Shown here in pieces: positions 26,451-37,360 of a stretch of 64,000 nt of DNA. The notes under the pieces are model-generated. The model saw only the letters and a program-made list of their open reading frames with translations. It was not told the DNA's origin and did no database searches. A program made the position numbers and the translations under genes. The DNA is from PNOJ01 sp016706845 (GTDB lineage: Bacteria > Krumholzibacteriota > Krumholzibacteriia > LZORAL124-64-63): positions 57,313-121,312 of the forward strand of contig JADJIV010000013.1 in the NCBI GenBank assembly GCA_016706845.1, given 5' to 3'. Numbering within the stretch: position 1 is the first letter of the stretch; every line of letters begins with the position of its first letter.

Positions 26451-27672
26451 GGCGCAACGCCTCCACCGGATCGAGCCCGGCCGCCTTCCAGGCGGGGTAG
26501 GTGCCGAAGACCAGCCCGATGACGAAGGTCACGGCCAGGCCCGCGCCGATCGACCAGCCCGCGAAGGCGAAGGGCAGCGGCGACAGCAGCGAGATGAGCA
26601 GGGCGAGCCCCAGGCCGATGCTGATGCCCAGCACGCCGCCGGTCATCGACAGGGTGATCGACTCGACCAGGAACTGCCAGAGGATCGCCATGCGCCTCGC
26701 GCCGACGGCCTTGCGGATGCCCACCTCGCGGGTCCGCTCGGTGACCGCCACCAGCATGATGTTCATCAGCACGATGCCGCCCACCACCAGGCTGATCCCC
26801 ACCAGCGGCACCAGCGCGCCGTAGATGGCCTTGGAGATGCCCGACCAGAGCGAGAGCAGCTCGTCCATGGTCACGATGCCGAAGTCGTCCTTCTCCTTCG
26901 GGCGCAGCTGGTGGCGCAGGCGCATCAGGTGGCGCGCCTCCTCCTTGGCGTCGGCGAGCAGGGGCAGGTCGGCCGCCGCGATCTTGATGTCGATCGATTC
27001 GCGCCCGCCGAAGGACTTCATCCAGGCCGTGATCGGCACCACCGCGAAGCGGTTGCGGCTGTTGCCCAGCATCGAGCCGCGGTCCTCGGCGACGCCGATG
27101 ACGCGGAAGTGACGGCCGGACAGCTTGAAGTCGCGCCCGACGGGATCGTTCACGCCCGGGAACAGGTCCTGGGCCACCTCCCAGCCGATCACCGCGACCT
27201 GCGCGCTGGCGAACACGTCGCGCTCGGCGAGGTGGCGGCCGCTGTGCAGGGGCAGGTCCTCGAGCCGGGAGTAGTCGTCGGTCTTGCCCCGCACCTGGAT
27301 GCCGCGGGACTCCTTCGCGCCGGCGCGCAGGTCGGCCATGCGCTCGAGGGAGGCCCCGACCTCGGACGCCAGCTGCATGTGCTTGCGCAGGTAGTCGCGG
27401 TCCTCCAGGGTCAGCTCGGGATTGTTCAGCGAGGCCAGGAAGGCGTCCATGTCGGTGAGGATTTCGAAGAAGTTCACGCGCGAGACCGTGAACACGTTCG
27501 AGCCCTCGGACAGCACCTCGCGGCGCGCGTAGAGGTCCACGCCGTTGATCAGCGACACGACGGCGATGACGCTCATCGTGCCGACGATGTTGCCGAGCAG
27601 GGTCAGGAAGGTCCGCAGCTTGTGCGTCCAGAGGCTGGACAGGGCGATGCGGACGCCTTCCCACAGGTTCAT
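26443..27672 (-). CDS. MacB-like ABC transporter permease 1
   Basis: A 409-residue paralogue of the neighbouring permease with the same N-TM, periplasmic domain and three C-TMs. Its coupling loop reads ERTREVGIRKAVGARRMAI and its end DPVEALRHE. ATG 27672 begins three bases after the adaptor gene, so adaptor and both permeases form one transcript. The two permeases could form a heterodimer. The nucleotide-binding subunit must come from elsewhere in the genome. Confidence 0.92.
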   Translation of the reverse strand: MNLWEGVRIALSSLWTHKLRTFLTLLGNIVGTMSVIAVVSLINGVDLYARREVLSEGSNVFTVSRVNFFEILTDMDAFLASLNNPELTLEDRDYLRKHMQLASEVGASLERMADLRAGAKESRGIQVRGKTDDYSRLEDLPLHSGRHLAERDVFASAQVAVIGWEVAQDLFPGVNDPVGRDFKLSGRHFRVIGVAEDRGSMLGNSRNRFAVVPITAWMKSFGGRESIDIKIAAADLPLLADAKEEARHLMRLRHQLRPKEKDDFGIVTMDELLSLWSGISKAIYGALVPLVGISLVVGGIVLMNIMLVAVTERTREVGIRKAVGARRMAILWQFLVESITLSMTGGVLGISIGLGLALLISLLSPLPFAFAGWSIGAGLAVTFVIGLVFGTYPAWKAAGLDPVEALRHE

Positions 27673-27675
27673 GGA

Positions 27676-28938
27676 TCAGTCCCGCTTCTTGTCGGCGCCG
27701 GCGGCCTTCTTCTTGGTGTCGACCTTCACCGCTTCCTCGTGCTGCAGGTCGCGCAGGATGCGGAAGGGCCCGGTGACGATCTGCTGGCCGTCCGCGAGCC
27801 CGGACAGGACCTCGAAGTCCTCCTCGCCCGTGACGCCGATCTCGACCGTCTTGAACAGGGCCTTGCCCCCCTCGATCACGAAGACGCCCTCGACCTCTTC
27901 GCGCTTGATCGTGTCGGCGGCGGCGGTCGTCGGCCGGGGCCGCCGGCCCTTGCCGACCTTGGGCAGGGGCGGCCACTCGCGCACCGTCACCGCGCCGATG
28001 GGCACGCTCAGCACCTGCTTCGCGTCGGCCACGGTGATCTCGGCCTTGGCGGTCAGGCCGGGGCGCACGTCCTGGATGGGGTCGTCGAGCGTGACGGTGA
28101 TCTTGAAGTCCACCGCCTGCTGGCTCTGCCCGGTGCTGGTGTAGATGGGGCTGTTGCCGATCTCGGTCACGGTGCCGGCGAAGGACGTGTCGGGGAAGGC
28201 GTCCACCTCCACCTTGACCGGCTGGCCGAGCTTCACGCGCACGACCTCGGTCTCGTCCACGTCGACCTCGGCCTCCATGGTGGCGAGGTCGGCCACCGTC
28301 AGCAGCACCGTGCCGGCGTTGTTGAGGGTGCCCATGATGGCGTTCTCGCCCTCCTCGACGTTCAGCCGCGTGACCACGCCGGCCATCGGGGAGGTGATGG
28401 TGACCTTGTCGAGGTCGTAGCGGGCCTTGGCGAGGTTGGCTTCGGTCTGGCGCATCGTCGCTTCGGCCGACGCGGTGCGGGCCTCCTCGATGCGGGCGCT
28501 GGCCTCGGCCGCGTCGATCTGCTCCTGCGAGGACAGCCCGCTGCCGAACAGGGAGCTGGCCCGCTCGAGGTCCTGCTTCGCCTTGTCGCGGCCGGCGCGC
28601 GCGAGGTCCAGGTTGGCGCGCGAGGTGCGCACGGCGGCCTGCAGGGCGTCGACCACGGAGCGGAACTCGGTGGGGTCGATCTCCAGCAGCAGCTGGCCCT
28701 GCTCGACGCGGTCCCCCTCGCGGACGGCCAGGCGCGTCACCTTGCCGATCGTCGAGGCGCTGACGTCGACCTTGCGCTTGGGCGTCAGGGTCCCCGAGGC
28801 GGTCACGACCTCGACGAGGTCCTTGCGGGCGACCTTGCCCGCCTCGACGCCCAGCGCCTTGTGGGACGACTTGAGCATGTTCACGGCGATCAGCGCGACC
28901 ACGATGACCGCAGCGCCGATGATGAGCCACTTCTTCAC
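27676..28938 (-). CDS. MacA-like periplasmic adaptor (membrane fusion protein)
   Basis: A 420-residue protein. An N-terminal TM (residues 5-22) is followed by a lipoyl-like half (SGTLTPKRKVDVSAS, GDRVEQGQLLLEID), a helical hairpin (about 100-190), the second lipoyl half (ITSPMAGVVTRLNVEEG) and beta-barrel domains. A Lys-rich C-terminal tail ends the protein. It bridges inner-membrane permeases and an outer-membrane channel. It directly precedes two MacB-like permeases. Confidence 0.9.
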   Translation of the reverse strand: MKKWLIIGAAVIVVALIAVNMLKSSHKALGVEAGKVARKDLVEVVTASGTLTPKRKVDVSASTIGKVTRLAVREGDRVEQGQLLLEIDPTEFRSVVDALQAAVRTSRANLDLARAGRDKAKQDLERASSLFGSGLSSQEQIDAAEASARIEEARTASAEATMRQTEANLAKARYDLDKVTITSPMAGVVTRLNVEEGENAIMGTLNNAGTVLLTVADLATMEAEVDVDETEVVRVKLGQPVKVEVDAFPDTSFAGTVTEIGNSPIYTSTGQSQQAVDFKITVTLDDPIQDVRPGLTAKAEITVADAKQVLSVPIGAVTVREWPPLPKVGKGRRPRPTTAAADTIKREEVEGVFVIEGGKALFKTVEIGVTGEEDFEVLSGLADGQQIVTGPFRILRDLQHEEAVKVDTKKKAAGADKKRD

Positions 28939-28965
28939 GGAGGCCTCCCGTCACACACCGGACGA

Positions 28966-29661
28966 CTAGAGAAAGAGCCGGCCGATGCCGAACAGCACCA
29001 GGCTCAGGAACAACCATGTCGTTACGACGACCGTGGTCGCCTTGTTGCGTGCGAATTCGTGGACCTGGCCCAGGCCGATCACCATCAGCAGCACGCCCCA
29101 GATGGTGAACAGGTCGAAGATCGACAGGAGCTGGTACAGGGCGTCCATCGGGCCGCGGTCGACGGCGAAGATCGCCGGACCGATCGCCACGCCCATGGAC
29201 GACCCCTTGGCCAGCACCAGGGGCCACTTGATCAGCGATGCCAGGCCCAGGCTGACCACCGAGGACCAGTAGACCACCCCGGCCGTCTGCATCACGGTGC
29301 CCCGCCCGCCGGCCAGCTTGCAGAACAGCAGGTAGATCAGGGCCATGACGAACAGCATCAGGGAGGCCCCGACGCCGCTCTGGATGCCCTGGATCACGCG
29401 CGCGGACGCGGTCGGCGCCTCGTACTTCGCGTACATCGCGGCCAGGTCCTCTTCGGGCATCATCTGGCCGAAGCGGGTCTCGCGCATCACGTCCAGCTGC
29501 TCCGGGCCGGTGATCTGCAGGGTGGCGGCCGAGAACAGCCCGAGCAGGAGCGCCACGGCCAGGGCGGCGATCACCCAGCGCGGGCTCTCCTTGACCTCGG
29601 CCATGGCCGCGGCCGGGTTGGTGACGATGGTCAGGAACCGTTTGCCGATGGAATCGCTCAT
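28966..29661 (-). CDS. YIP1 family membrane protein
   Basis: A 231-residue protein with five hydrophobic segments after a short amphipathic N-terminus (KRFLTIVTNPAAAMAEVKES). This is the Yip1-domain layout, and the N-terminal P-x-x-A-x-x-E-V-K-E-S-P-R-W pattern is characteristic. It begins the operon that continues into the MacA-like adaptor 27 bases later. Bacterial YIP1 proteins are of unknown function but often accompany such ABC exporters. Confidence 0.85.
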   Translation of the reverse strand: MSDSIGKRFLTIVTNPAAAMAEVKESPRWVIAALAVALLLGLFSAATLQITGPEQLDVMRETRFGQMMPEEDLAAMYAKYEAPTASARVIQGIQSGVGASLMLFVMALIYLLFCKLAGGRGTVMQTAGVVYWSSVVSLGLASLIKWPLVLAKGSSMGVAIGPAIFAVDRGPMDALYQLLSIFDLFTIWGVLLMVIGLGQVHEFARNKATTVVVTTWLFLSLVLFGIGRLFL

Positions 29662-29788
29662 GCCCGGCCTCCCCTGGCGCTGTCCAGTCCCACGCGCCGC
29701 CGGATGCCCCCGGCGGCGTCGGCAGCGATGGTCGCCCAGGCGCGGCCCGCCGTCAAGGGACGAGCCGCGAAGCGCGCGCCCCGGCGTC

Positions 29789-29816
29789 TTGACACGGGCG
29801 CGGCGCGGCTATAAAT
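29789..29816 (+). promoter_or_regulatory. Promoter of tRNA(CAU)-tilS
   Basis: A perfect -35 box TTGACA (29789-29794) and the AT-rich TATAAAT (29810-29816) in otherwise very GC-rich DNA. The spacer is 15 bases to TATAAA or 16 to ATAAAT. The tRNA starts about 65 bases downstream. Confidence 0.75.
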
Positions 29817-29880
29817 TGGGGGTCCCTGGGCGGTGTCCAGGCCCTACTTGGCAACAGTGCCCGAAGCAGTCGGATATGGT

Positions 29881-29957
29881 GGCGGCTTAGCTCAGTTGGT
29901 TAGAGCAACGGAATCATAATCCGTGTGTCCGGGGTTCGAATCCCTGAGCCGCTACCA
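29881..29957 (+). tRNA. tRNA with CAU anticodon (Ile2 or elongator Met)
   Basis: A 77-base tRNA with encoded CCA. Acceptor stem GGCGGCT / AGCCGCT (G1-U72 wobble), D arm GCTC...GAGC, anticodon arm ACGGA-ATCATAA-TCCGT and T arm CGGGG-TTCGAAT-CCCTG. The anticodon stem lacks the three G-C pairs of initiator tRNA. A CAU tRNA is either elongator Met or tRNA-Ile2, whose C34 is converted to lysidine by TilS. The tilS gene starts 36 bases downstream, which favours Ile2, but the sequence alone does not settle it. Confidence 0.93.
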
Positions 29958-29992
29958 TCCTTTTTCTCCCCCGGCCCCCGCCGACGGCCCCC

Positions 29993-31434
29993 ATGACGAC
30001 CGACCGCATCCCGACGGCCCTCCCCGCGCGCGCGCTGCCCGAGTTCGCGCGCCTGCTGCGCGCCGCCGCGGGCCCCGACCTCGACCATGAAGCCGGGCCG
30101 GGTGTGCTGATCGCCCTGTCCGGCGGCGCGGACTCGACCGCGCTGCTGCGCCTGGCCGTCCTGCGCCGCGAGCAGTGCGGCGCCGCCGTGGAGGCCGCGC
30201 ACCTCGACCACGCGCTGCGCGGCGCCGAGGCCGACGCCGACGCCGACTTCTGCCGCGCGCTTTGCCGTGGCCTGGACGTCCCGCTGCACCTGCGGCGGGA
30301 GGACCCGCGCCCCCTCGCCATGGTCCGCGGGCGCGGCCTCGAGGAGGCCGCGCGCGCGGTCCGGCGGGAGTTCCTGGCCGGTGTCCTGGACGCGCGCCCG
30401 GCGCTGGCCGCCTGCGCCACCGGCCACCACCGCGACGACCAGGCCGAGACCGTCGTGATCCGCCTGTTCCGGGGCACGGGCCCCGAGGGCCTGCAGGGGA
30501 TCCGGCCGCGCGCCGGCCGCTTCATCCACCCGCTGCTGGGCTGCGGCCGCGACGAGATCGAGGCCTGGCTGGCCGCCCTGGGACAGCCCTGGCGGCGCGA
30601 CGCGACCAACGACGACGCCAGCAACGTGCGCGGCCGCGTGCGGCGCGAGCTGCTGCCGCTGGCGCGGGACATCTTCGGCGCGGGCGCGGCGGCGTCGCCG
30701 GCGCGCCTGGCGGCCCTGCTGAGGGACGACGCGACGGAGCTGGAGGCCCAGGCCGCGGCCGCCCTGCGCGCCCTGCGGCGGGGCCGGCGCGACGGCGCGC
30801 TGCCCGCCGACGCCCTGGCGGCCCTGCCCGGGCCGCTGGCCTCGCGGGCGCTGCGCCGCCACCTGCGCGGGGAGTGCGGGCTCGACCTGGACCGCGTGCA
30901 CGTCGCGCGCCTGCTGGACTGGCTGCGCGCGGGCCGCTCCGGAGCCGCGGTCGACCTGACGGGCGGCTGGCGCGCCCGCCGCGACTTCGACCGGCTGGTC
31001 TTCGACCCGCCGGCCGCCGTCCCCGGGCCGCCGGCCGCGCGGCGGTGCTGACGGTGCGGCCGGCGACGCCCGCCGAGCCCGCGGCCCGCGACCCCGAACC
31101 GGCCTGCCCCCTGCCGCCGCCGGGTGGCTGGCGGCTGACCTGCCCCGCCTCCGCCCTGCGCGGGGAGCCGCGCGTGCGGCCGTGGCGGCCGGGCGACCGC
31201 CTGGCGCCGTTCGGGATGGCCGGCCGGCGCAAGGTCGGCGACCTGCTGCAGCAGCTGCGCGTGCCGCTGCCGGAGCGGGCGCGGACGCTGGTCGCCGAGG
31301 ACGACGCGGGGCCGTTCTGGGTCGTCGGCCTGGTCCGGGACGAGCGGACCCGGCTGTTGCCGAGTACCCGCGACGCGGTTACACTCCAGATCCGATACGC
31401 AAGCGACGAGACGGGCGGGACGACCCGCCCCTGA
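29993..31434 (+). CDS. tilS: tRNA(Ile)-lysidine synthetase, frameshifted
   Basis: About 480 residues. The PP-loop ATPase motif ALSGGADSTALL lies near residue 42, followed by HLDHALRG and the family signature GHHRDDQAETVVIRLFRGTG. The first frame stops at 31051. The C-terminal TilS domain (VRPWRPGDRLAPFGMAGRRK, then VGDLLQQLRVP) continues in another frame to TGA 31434, so one or two bases are wrong near 31020-31050. The enzyme changes C34 of tRNA-Ile2(CAU) to lysidine so that it reads AUA, and is essential. A CAU tRNA lies directly upstream. ftsH follows after 48 bases, as in many bacteria. Confidence 0.88.
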
Positions 31435-31482
31435 CCGCCGGCGGGCCCGCGCCCACCGGCCACTTCGCGCGAATGGAGACCC

Positions 31483-33542
<2,060 letters not shown>

Positions 33543-33546
<4 letters not shown>

Positions 33547-34399
33547 CCCCAGCGCCGCGCGTCTGGGAGCTCGGCCGCGCGGCGCTGGACTACGGCCGCC
33601 GCCCCCTGGTCATGGGGGTGGTGAACCTGACCCCCGACTCCTTCTTCCCGGCCTCGCGCGCCGACGGCGCCGAAGAGGCCGCGCGGCGCGCCGAGGACCT
33701 GGTCGCGGCCGGCGCCGACCTGCTCGACCTCGGCGCGGAATCCTCGCGTCCCGGCGCGGCGCCCGCCGGCGGCGACGCCGAGCGCGCCCGCCTGCTGCCC
33801 GCCCTGGCCGCCGTGCGCCGACGCGTCGCGGTGCCCGCTGACCGTGGACACCTGGCGCGCGGACACCGCCCGGGCCGCCCTCGACGCCGGCGCCGACGGC
33901 CTGAACGACATCACCGCCGGCCGCGGCGATCCCGGGCTGCTGCCGCTGGCGGCCGCCGCGGGCTGCGGCCTGGTGCTCATGCACATGCAAGGCACGCCGG
34001 CGACCATGCAGCGGGCCCCGCTACGACGACGTCGTGGCCGAGGTGGCGGCCCACCTCGAGGCGCGCGTCGGCGCGGCCCTGGCGGCCGGCGTGGCTCCGT
34101 CGCGGCTGCTGGTCGATCCCGGGCTGGGCTTCGGCAAGGACCTCGCCCACAACCTGGCCCTGCTGGCGCGCGTGCGCGAGGCGACGGGCGAACGGCCCGC
34201 GCTGATCGGGGCCTCGCGCAAGTCGTTCATCGCCGGCATCACCGGCGCGCCGGTGGAGCGGCGGCTGCCGGGCAGCCTGGCCGCCGCCGCGATCGCGTTC
34301 GCGGCCGGCGCCGCCGCGGTGCGGGTCCACGACGTGGCCGAGACGGTGCAGATGCTGGAAGTCCTCGCGGCGATCGCCGCCGCGGGAGAACGGCGTTGA
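33543..34399 (+). CDS. folP: Dihydropteroate synthase, frameshifted
   Basis: About 284 residues after two corrections. It joins p-aminobenzoate to the pterin diphosphate in folate synthesis. The pterin-binding motif MGVVNLTPDSFFPAS, then LDLGAESSRPGA, LVLMHMQGTPATMQ and LVDPGLGFGKDLAHNL and IGASRKSFI are all present, but in three successive frames. One extra C lies in 33834-33836 and another in 34016-34019. The gene should be essential for folate synthesis, so sequencing error is more likely than loss. GTG 33543 overlaps the ftsH stop, and cdaA follows. Confidence 0.9.
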
Positions 34400-34468
34400 G
34401 CCGGCGCCCCACGATGCTATGCTGCGGCCCGACACCACGCCCGCGGGCCCGGACACCGGGAAGAACCG

Positions 34469-35260
34469 ATGCTGAAGTTCCTGGCCGATTCCCTGATCAT
34501 CGACATCCTCGACGTCCTGATCGTGGCGTTCCTGCTCTACCGCCTGCTGCTGCTGGTGCGCGGCACGCGCGCCACGCAGATGTTCGTCGGCCTGGGCCTG
34601 CTCGCGGTGCTGTCCTGGATCGCCGAGCGGCTCGGCATGATCGTCGTGCGGCAGATCCTCTACTCGCTGCAGACGGTCTGGGTCGTGGCCTTCATCATCA
34701 TCTTCCAGCCCGAGCTGCGCACGGCCCTGACCTACCTGGGCCGCCGCCGCGGGATCATGTTCTTCGCCGCGCCGGAGGAGATCCCCGCCCAGCAGGAGAT
34801 CGTGCACGCCGTCGAGCGCCTGTCGCGCCGCGGCCTGGGCGCCCTGATCGTGCTGGAGCGCGAGATCAGCCTCGGCCGCTGGACCAAGACCGGCACCCTG
34901 CTGAACGCGGACATCTCGTCCGAGCTGATCGAGTCGATCTTCACCGTGCCCGGTCCGCTGCACGACGGGGCCGTGGTCATCAGCCAGGACAAGATCGTCG
35001 CCGCGTCCTGCATCCTGCCGAACACCGAGCGTTCCGAGCTGGGCTACGTGCTCGGCACCCGCCACCGCGCCGCCATCGGCCTGAGCGAGGTGTCCGACGC
35101 AGCGGTCATCGTCGTCTCGGAGGAGACGCGCGCCATCTCGCTGGCCCACGCCGGCGAGATCCGCCGCGGGCTGTCGGTCGAGGAACTGACGGCCGAACTC
35201 AACCGCATCGCCCTGAAGGGGCGCGAGCGCGCCGAGGCCGCGCCGGCTCCGGCCGGCTAG
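34469..35260 (+). CDS. cdaA: Diadenylate cyclase CdaA
   Basis: A 263-residue enzyme that makes c-di-AMP from two ATP. Three N-terminal TM helices (residues 8-85) are followed by the DAC domain with PLHDGAVVI (DGA near 166) and GTRHRAAIGLSE (RHR near 197). It lies after folP, as in many genomes, but the usual CdaR and GlmM partners are not next to it. c-di-AMP controls potassium and osmolyte balance and cell-wall homeostasis. Confidence 0.95.
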   Translation: MLKFLADSLIIDILDVLIVAFLLYRLLLLVRGTRATQMFVGLGLLAVLSWIAERLGMIVVRQILYSLQTVWVVAFIIIFQPELRTALTYLGRRRGIMFFAAPEEIPAQQEIVHAVERLSRRGLGALIVLEREISLGRWTKTGTLLNADISSELIESIFTVPGPLHDGAVVISQDKIVAASCILPNTERSELGYVLGTRHRAAIGLSEVSDAAVIVVSEETRAISLAHAGEIRRGLSVEELTAELNRIALKGRERAEAAPAPAG

Positions 35261-35591
35261 GTTCCGGACCGCCCTGCCGCCACGGCGACGCCCCCCGGCC
35301 CGAAACCAGCGCCACCTCCGCCAGGACCTGCGCCAGCGCCGCCAGGGCGTGCCGCCGCCCCGTGCGCGGGGAGCGCGGCCAGGAAGCGGCGGCGCGCCAG
35401 ACCGGCGCGTCCGGGCGCCGCGCGCCCGCGGTGGCGGGCGGTTCGCGGTCGCGGCATTCGAGCCACAGCATCCACTCCCGCGGCCGCTCCGTCAGGCCCC
35501 AGGCGCTCAGCAGCACGCCGGCCCCGTGCAGGAGCCGCCGCGTTCCGGGCAGCGCCGCTTCCAGGCAGCCCCGCACTTCCGTGGTCGTCAT
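35257..35591 (-). CDS. Small protein of unknown function (end uncertain)
   Basis: ATG 35591 is well supported by a GGAGGGGG ribosome site. The first 55 residues (MTTTEVRGCLEAALPGTRRL ...) look coding. After that the most natural reading changes frame (RRRFLAALPAHGAA, then RHALAALAQVLAEVALVS), so the gene is probably frameshifted. Candidate stops are at 35257 and 35199, the latter overlapping cdaA. I recognise no family. The 5' leader carries a strong nested hairpin (35615-35689). Confidence 0.45.
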
Positions 35592-35614
35592 GATGTCCCC
35601 CTCCGGTTGCCTCG

Positions 35615-35689
35615 CTGCGACGGGGTGGCCACCGGCGGAAGAGCTGAGGCGCCCTCTCTTCCGCCGGTTGAGGCCGTGCGGCGTCGCAG
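35615..35689 (-). promoter_or_regulatory. Nested hairpin in the leader of the small gene
   Basis: The inner stem is a perfect 13-bp pair, ACCGGCGGAAGAG (35631-35643) with CTCTTCCGCCGGT (35656-35668), with a 12-base loop. The outer stem is CTGCGACG (35615-35622) with CGTCGCAG (35682-35689). It sits about 25-100 bases before ATG 35591 and could be an attenuator, a structured leader RNA or a palindromic element. It does not resemble a riboswitch class I can name. The remaining bases up to 35950 contain an AT-rich stretch (35768-35795) that may hold the promoter, but no convincing gene. Confidence 0.5.
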
Positions 35690-35950
35690 GTCCTCCCAGC
35701 CCCGCTCCGCCGCCCCCGCCCTCTTCCTGCAAGGACGCCGCCAGGTCCACTCGACAAGGCGTGACGTTATATCTTGTTGTCAAAATTCATGTTACGAGCG
35801 TCGTCCGGCCGGCGGGCCGTCAACGGCCGCCGACGTCGCGGCGTTCGCGGCGGCTCCTCGGGTGACGCGCGGCGATCTTGTTGGGAGCGAAGGGGTTATC
35901 GGGATGTCACCGGGCGGGGCCCGCCCCGCGGCGGGAACCGCGCCGCGACG

Positions 35951-36895
35951 TCAGACGCCGCAGAGCAGGGACTCGGCGGCTTCCCGGGGGGGAACCGCGG
36001 GGTCCGCGGCGGTCGCGGGGTGCAGTTGCGCGAGCTGCGCGCCGATCAGGCTGCCGAGCAGGCCGAGGCCCAGGAGTTCGCCGGGCCGGTAGGCGAAGAG
36101 GCCGCCGTCCTGACCCGAGCGGACGAACAGCGCGCCCAGCAGCCGGCCGTCCACCTTCAGGGGCACCGCCACGTCGGCGCCGCACCAGCGCAGGAAGGTC
36201 TGCTCGCGCAGCGGCAGGTCCGCGGCGCCCAGTTCGTGCAGCGTCAGGGGCGCGTCGGCTTCCGCGAGCAGGGTGCCCAGGCGGCCGCCCGCATCGGCGA
36301 GCGCATCGAGGTGGCCGTCCAGGACGAGCCGGTCGCCGTCGCACCGCAGCAGGTGGGCGTCCTGCCCCAGGCCGTGGCGGCGCAACAGGTCGGTCAGGGA
36401 TTCGGTCCAGGCGGCCGAAGGACCGCCGCCGCCCAGGGTCGCGAGGAACCCGGACGCCGCCGCGCGAAGTCGAGGGCCGCTCACGCTGGCGCTCGTGGAA
36501 GCGCCCGGATCGCCGCGGCACGGCTCGCCGTCATCGGAATCGCCGGCCGCCAGGAGGGCCGCGGCCGCCTCGGCGACGGTCGCGCACTCCGGCAGCGGCG
36601 GCTCGCCGAGCCGGCTGCGCAGGAACCAACCGACCACGACGCTGGGGGCGACGACGGCCATCCGCGCGCCGCCGTCGGACAGGCGCCGCCGCAGCAGGGC
36701 GATCTCGGCCGCCAGCTCCCCGCTCATCGACCCGAGGTCCGCCAGGTCCAGCACCAGGCCGCGTGCGCCCGCGCCGAGGCACTCCTCGGCGGCGGCCGCG
36801 AAGCGGCGGTGATCGCCGCGCACGACGGTGCCGTCGAGGCGCAGGGCCGCGACACCGGGACGGGGCTCCGGCAGCGTCTGGATCCGCAGGGGCAT
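35951..36895 (-). CDS. STAS-GAF protein
   Basis: A 314-residue protein. Residues 1-95 fit the STAS fold of anti-sigma-factor antagonists (LRLDGTVVRGDHRRFAAAA; GLVLDLADLGSMSGELAAE). Residues about 135-290 fit a GAF-like sensor (LLRRHGLGQDAHLL ... VAVPLKVDGRLLGALFVRS). No kinase or phosphatase domain is present. The Ser in LGSMSGE is a possible phosphorylation site by analogy. It starts two bases after a small HTH protein, so the pair probably forms a regulatory unit. Confidence 0.65.
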   Translation of the reverse strand: MPLRIQTLPEPRPGVAALRLDGTVVRGDHRRFAAAAEECLGAGARGLVLDLADLGSMSGELAAEIALLRRRLSDGGARMAVVAPSVVVGWFLRSRLGEPPLPECATVAEAAAALLAAGDSDDGEPCRGDPGASTSASVSGPRLRAAASGFLATLGGGGPSAAWTESLTDLLRRHGLGQDAHLLRCDGDRLVLDGHLDALADAGGRLGTLLAEADAPLTLHELGAADLPLREQTFLRWCGADVAVPLKVDGRLLGALFVRSGQDGGLFAYRPGELLGLGLLGSLIGAQLAQLHPATAADPAVPPREAAESLLCGV

Positions 36896-36896
36896 G

Positions 36897-37121
36897 TCAG
36901 ACCATTTCCTTCGCGAGCCAGCCGTCGAGCACCCGCCGCAGGAAACGCCACTCGCTGCCGACCTTCTTGGCGGGGATCTTCCCCTCCTTGGCCAGCCGGC
37001 ACACCGTCTTGACGTGCATCTTCAGGTACTCCGCGGCCTCGACCGAGGTCAGCACCTGGTTGGACGTCTCCTCCGCGCCGATGTAGATGGTGGCGGTGCC
37101 GTGATCACGGGTGTCGTTCAT
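36897..37121 (-). CDS. Excisionase/MerR-type HTH DNA-binding protein
   Basis: A 74-residue protein of the helix-turn-helix-17 type: LTSVEAAEYLKMHVKTVCRL, then AKEGKIPAKKVGSEWRF, then RRVLDGWLAKEMV. Such proteins are found as excisionases and as small regulators (BldC-like). ATG 37121 has AAGGAG nine bases upstream. There is no integrase or att-like repeat nearby, so a regulatory role is more likely than excision. Confidence 0.85.
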   Translation of the reverse strand: MNDTRDHGTATIYIGAEETSNQVLTSVEAAEYLKMHVKTVCRLAKEGKIPAKKVGSEWRFLRRVLDGWLAKEMV

Positions 37122-37360
37122 GTTGCTGTGCTCCTTATTCGGGACGGGTGCGGGCGCAACCCGCATCGGTGTAGCGGATCGGGATGCAACTCCCGTGCCG
37201 CCCGCGACCGCCTCCCTCCCTCACGGGAAACCGGGAGGAAGCGCGGGAAACGCGGCACGATGGGGCATCGGGGGGAACGCGGGGAAGGAACGGGGCGGCG
37301 TCGGGACCGCCGGCCCCGTGCAAAGTGCAACCGGGAAGGTCGCGGCCTGCGCGGCGGGCG

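Noticed and set aside
29881..29957. Initiator tRNA-Met
   Set aside because: The anticodon stem is ACGGA/TCCGT and lacks the three consecutive G-C pairs of initiator tRNAs.
36897..37121. Prophage or integrative-element excisionase
   Set aside because: No integrase, att duplication, or phage genes are nearby; the protein pairs with a STAS-GAF gene instead.
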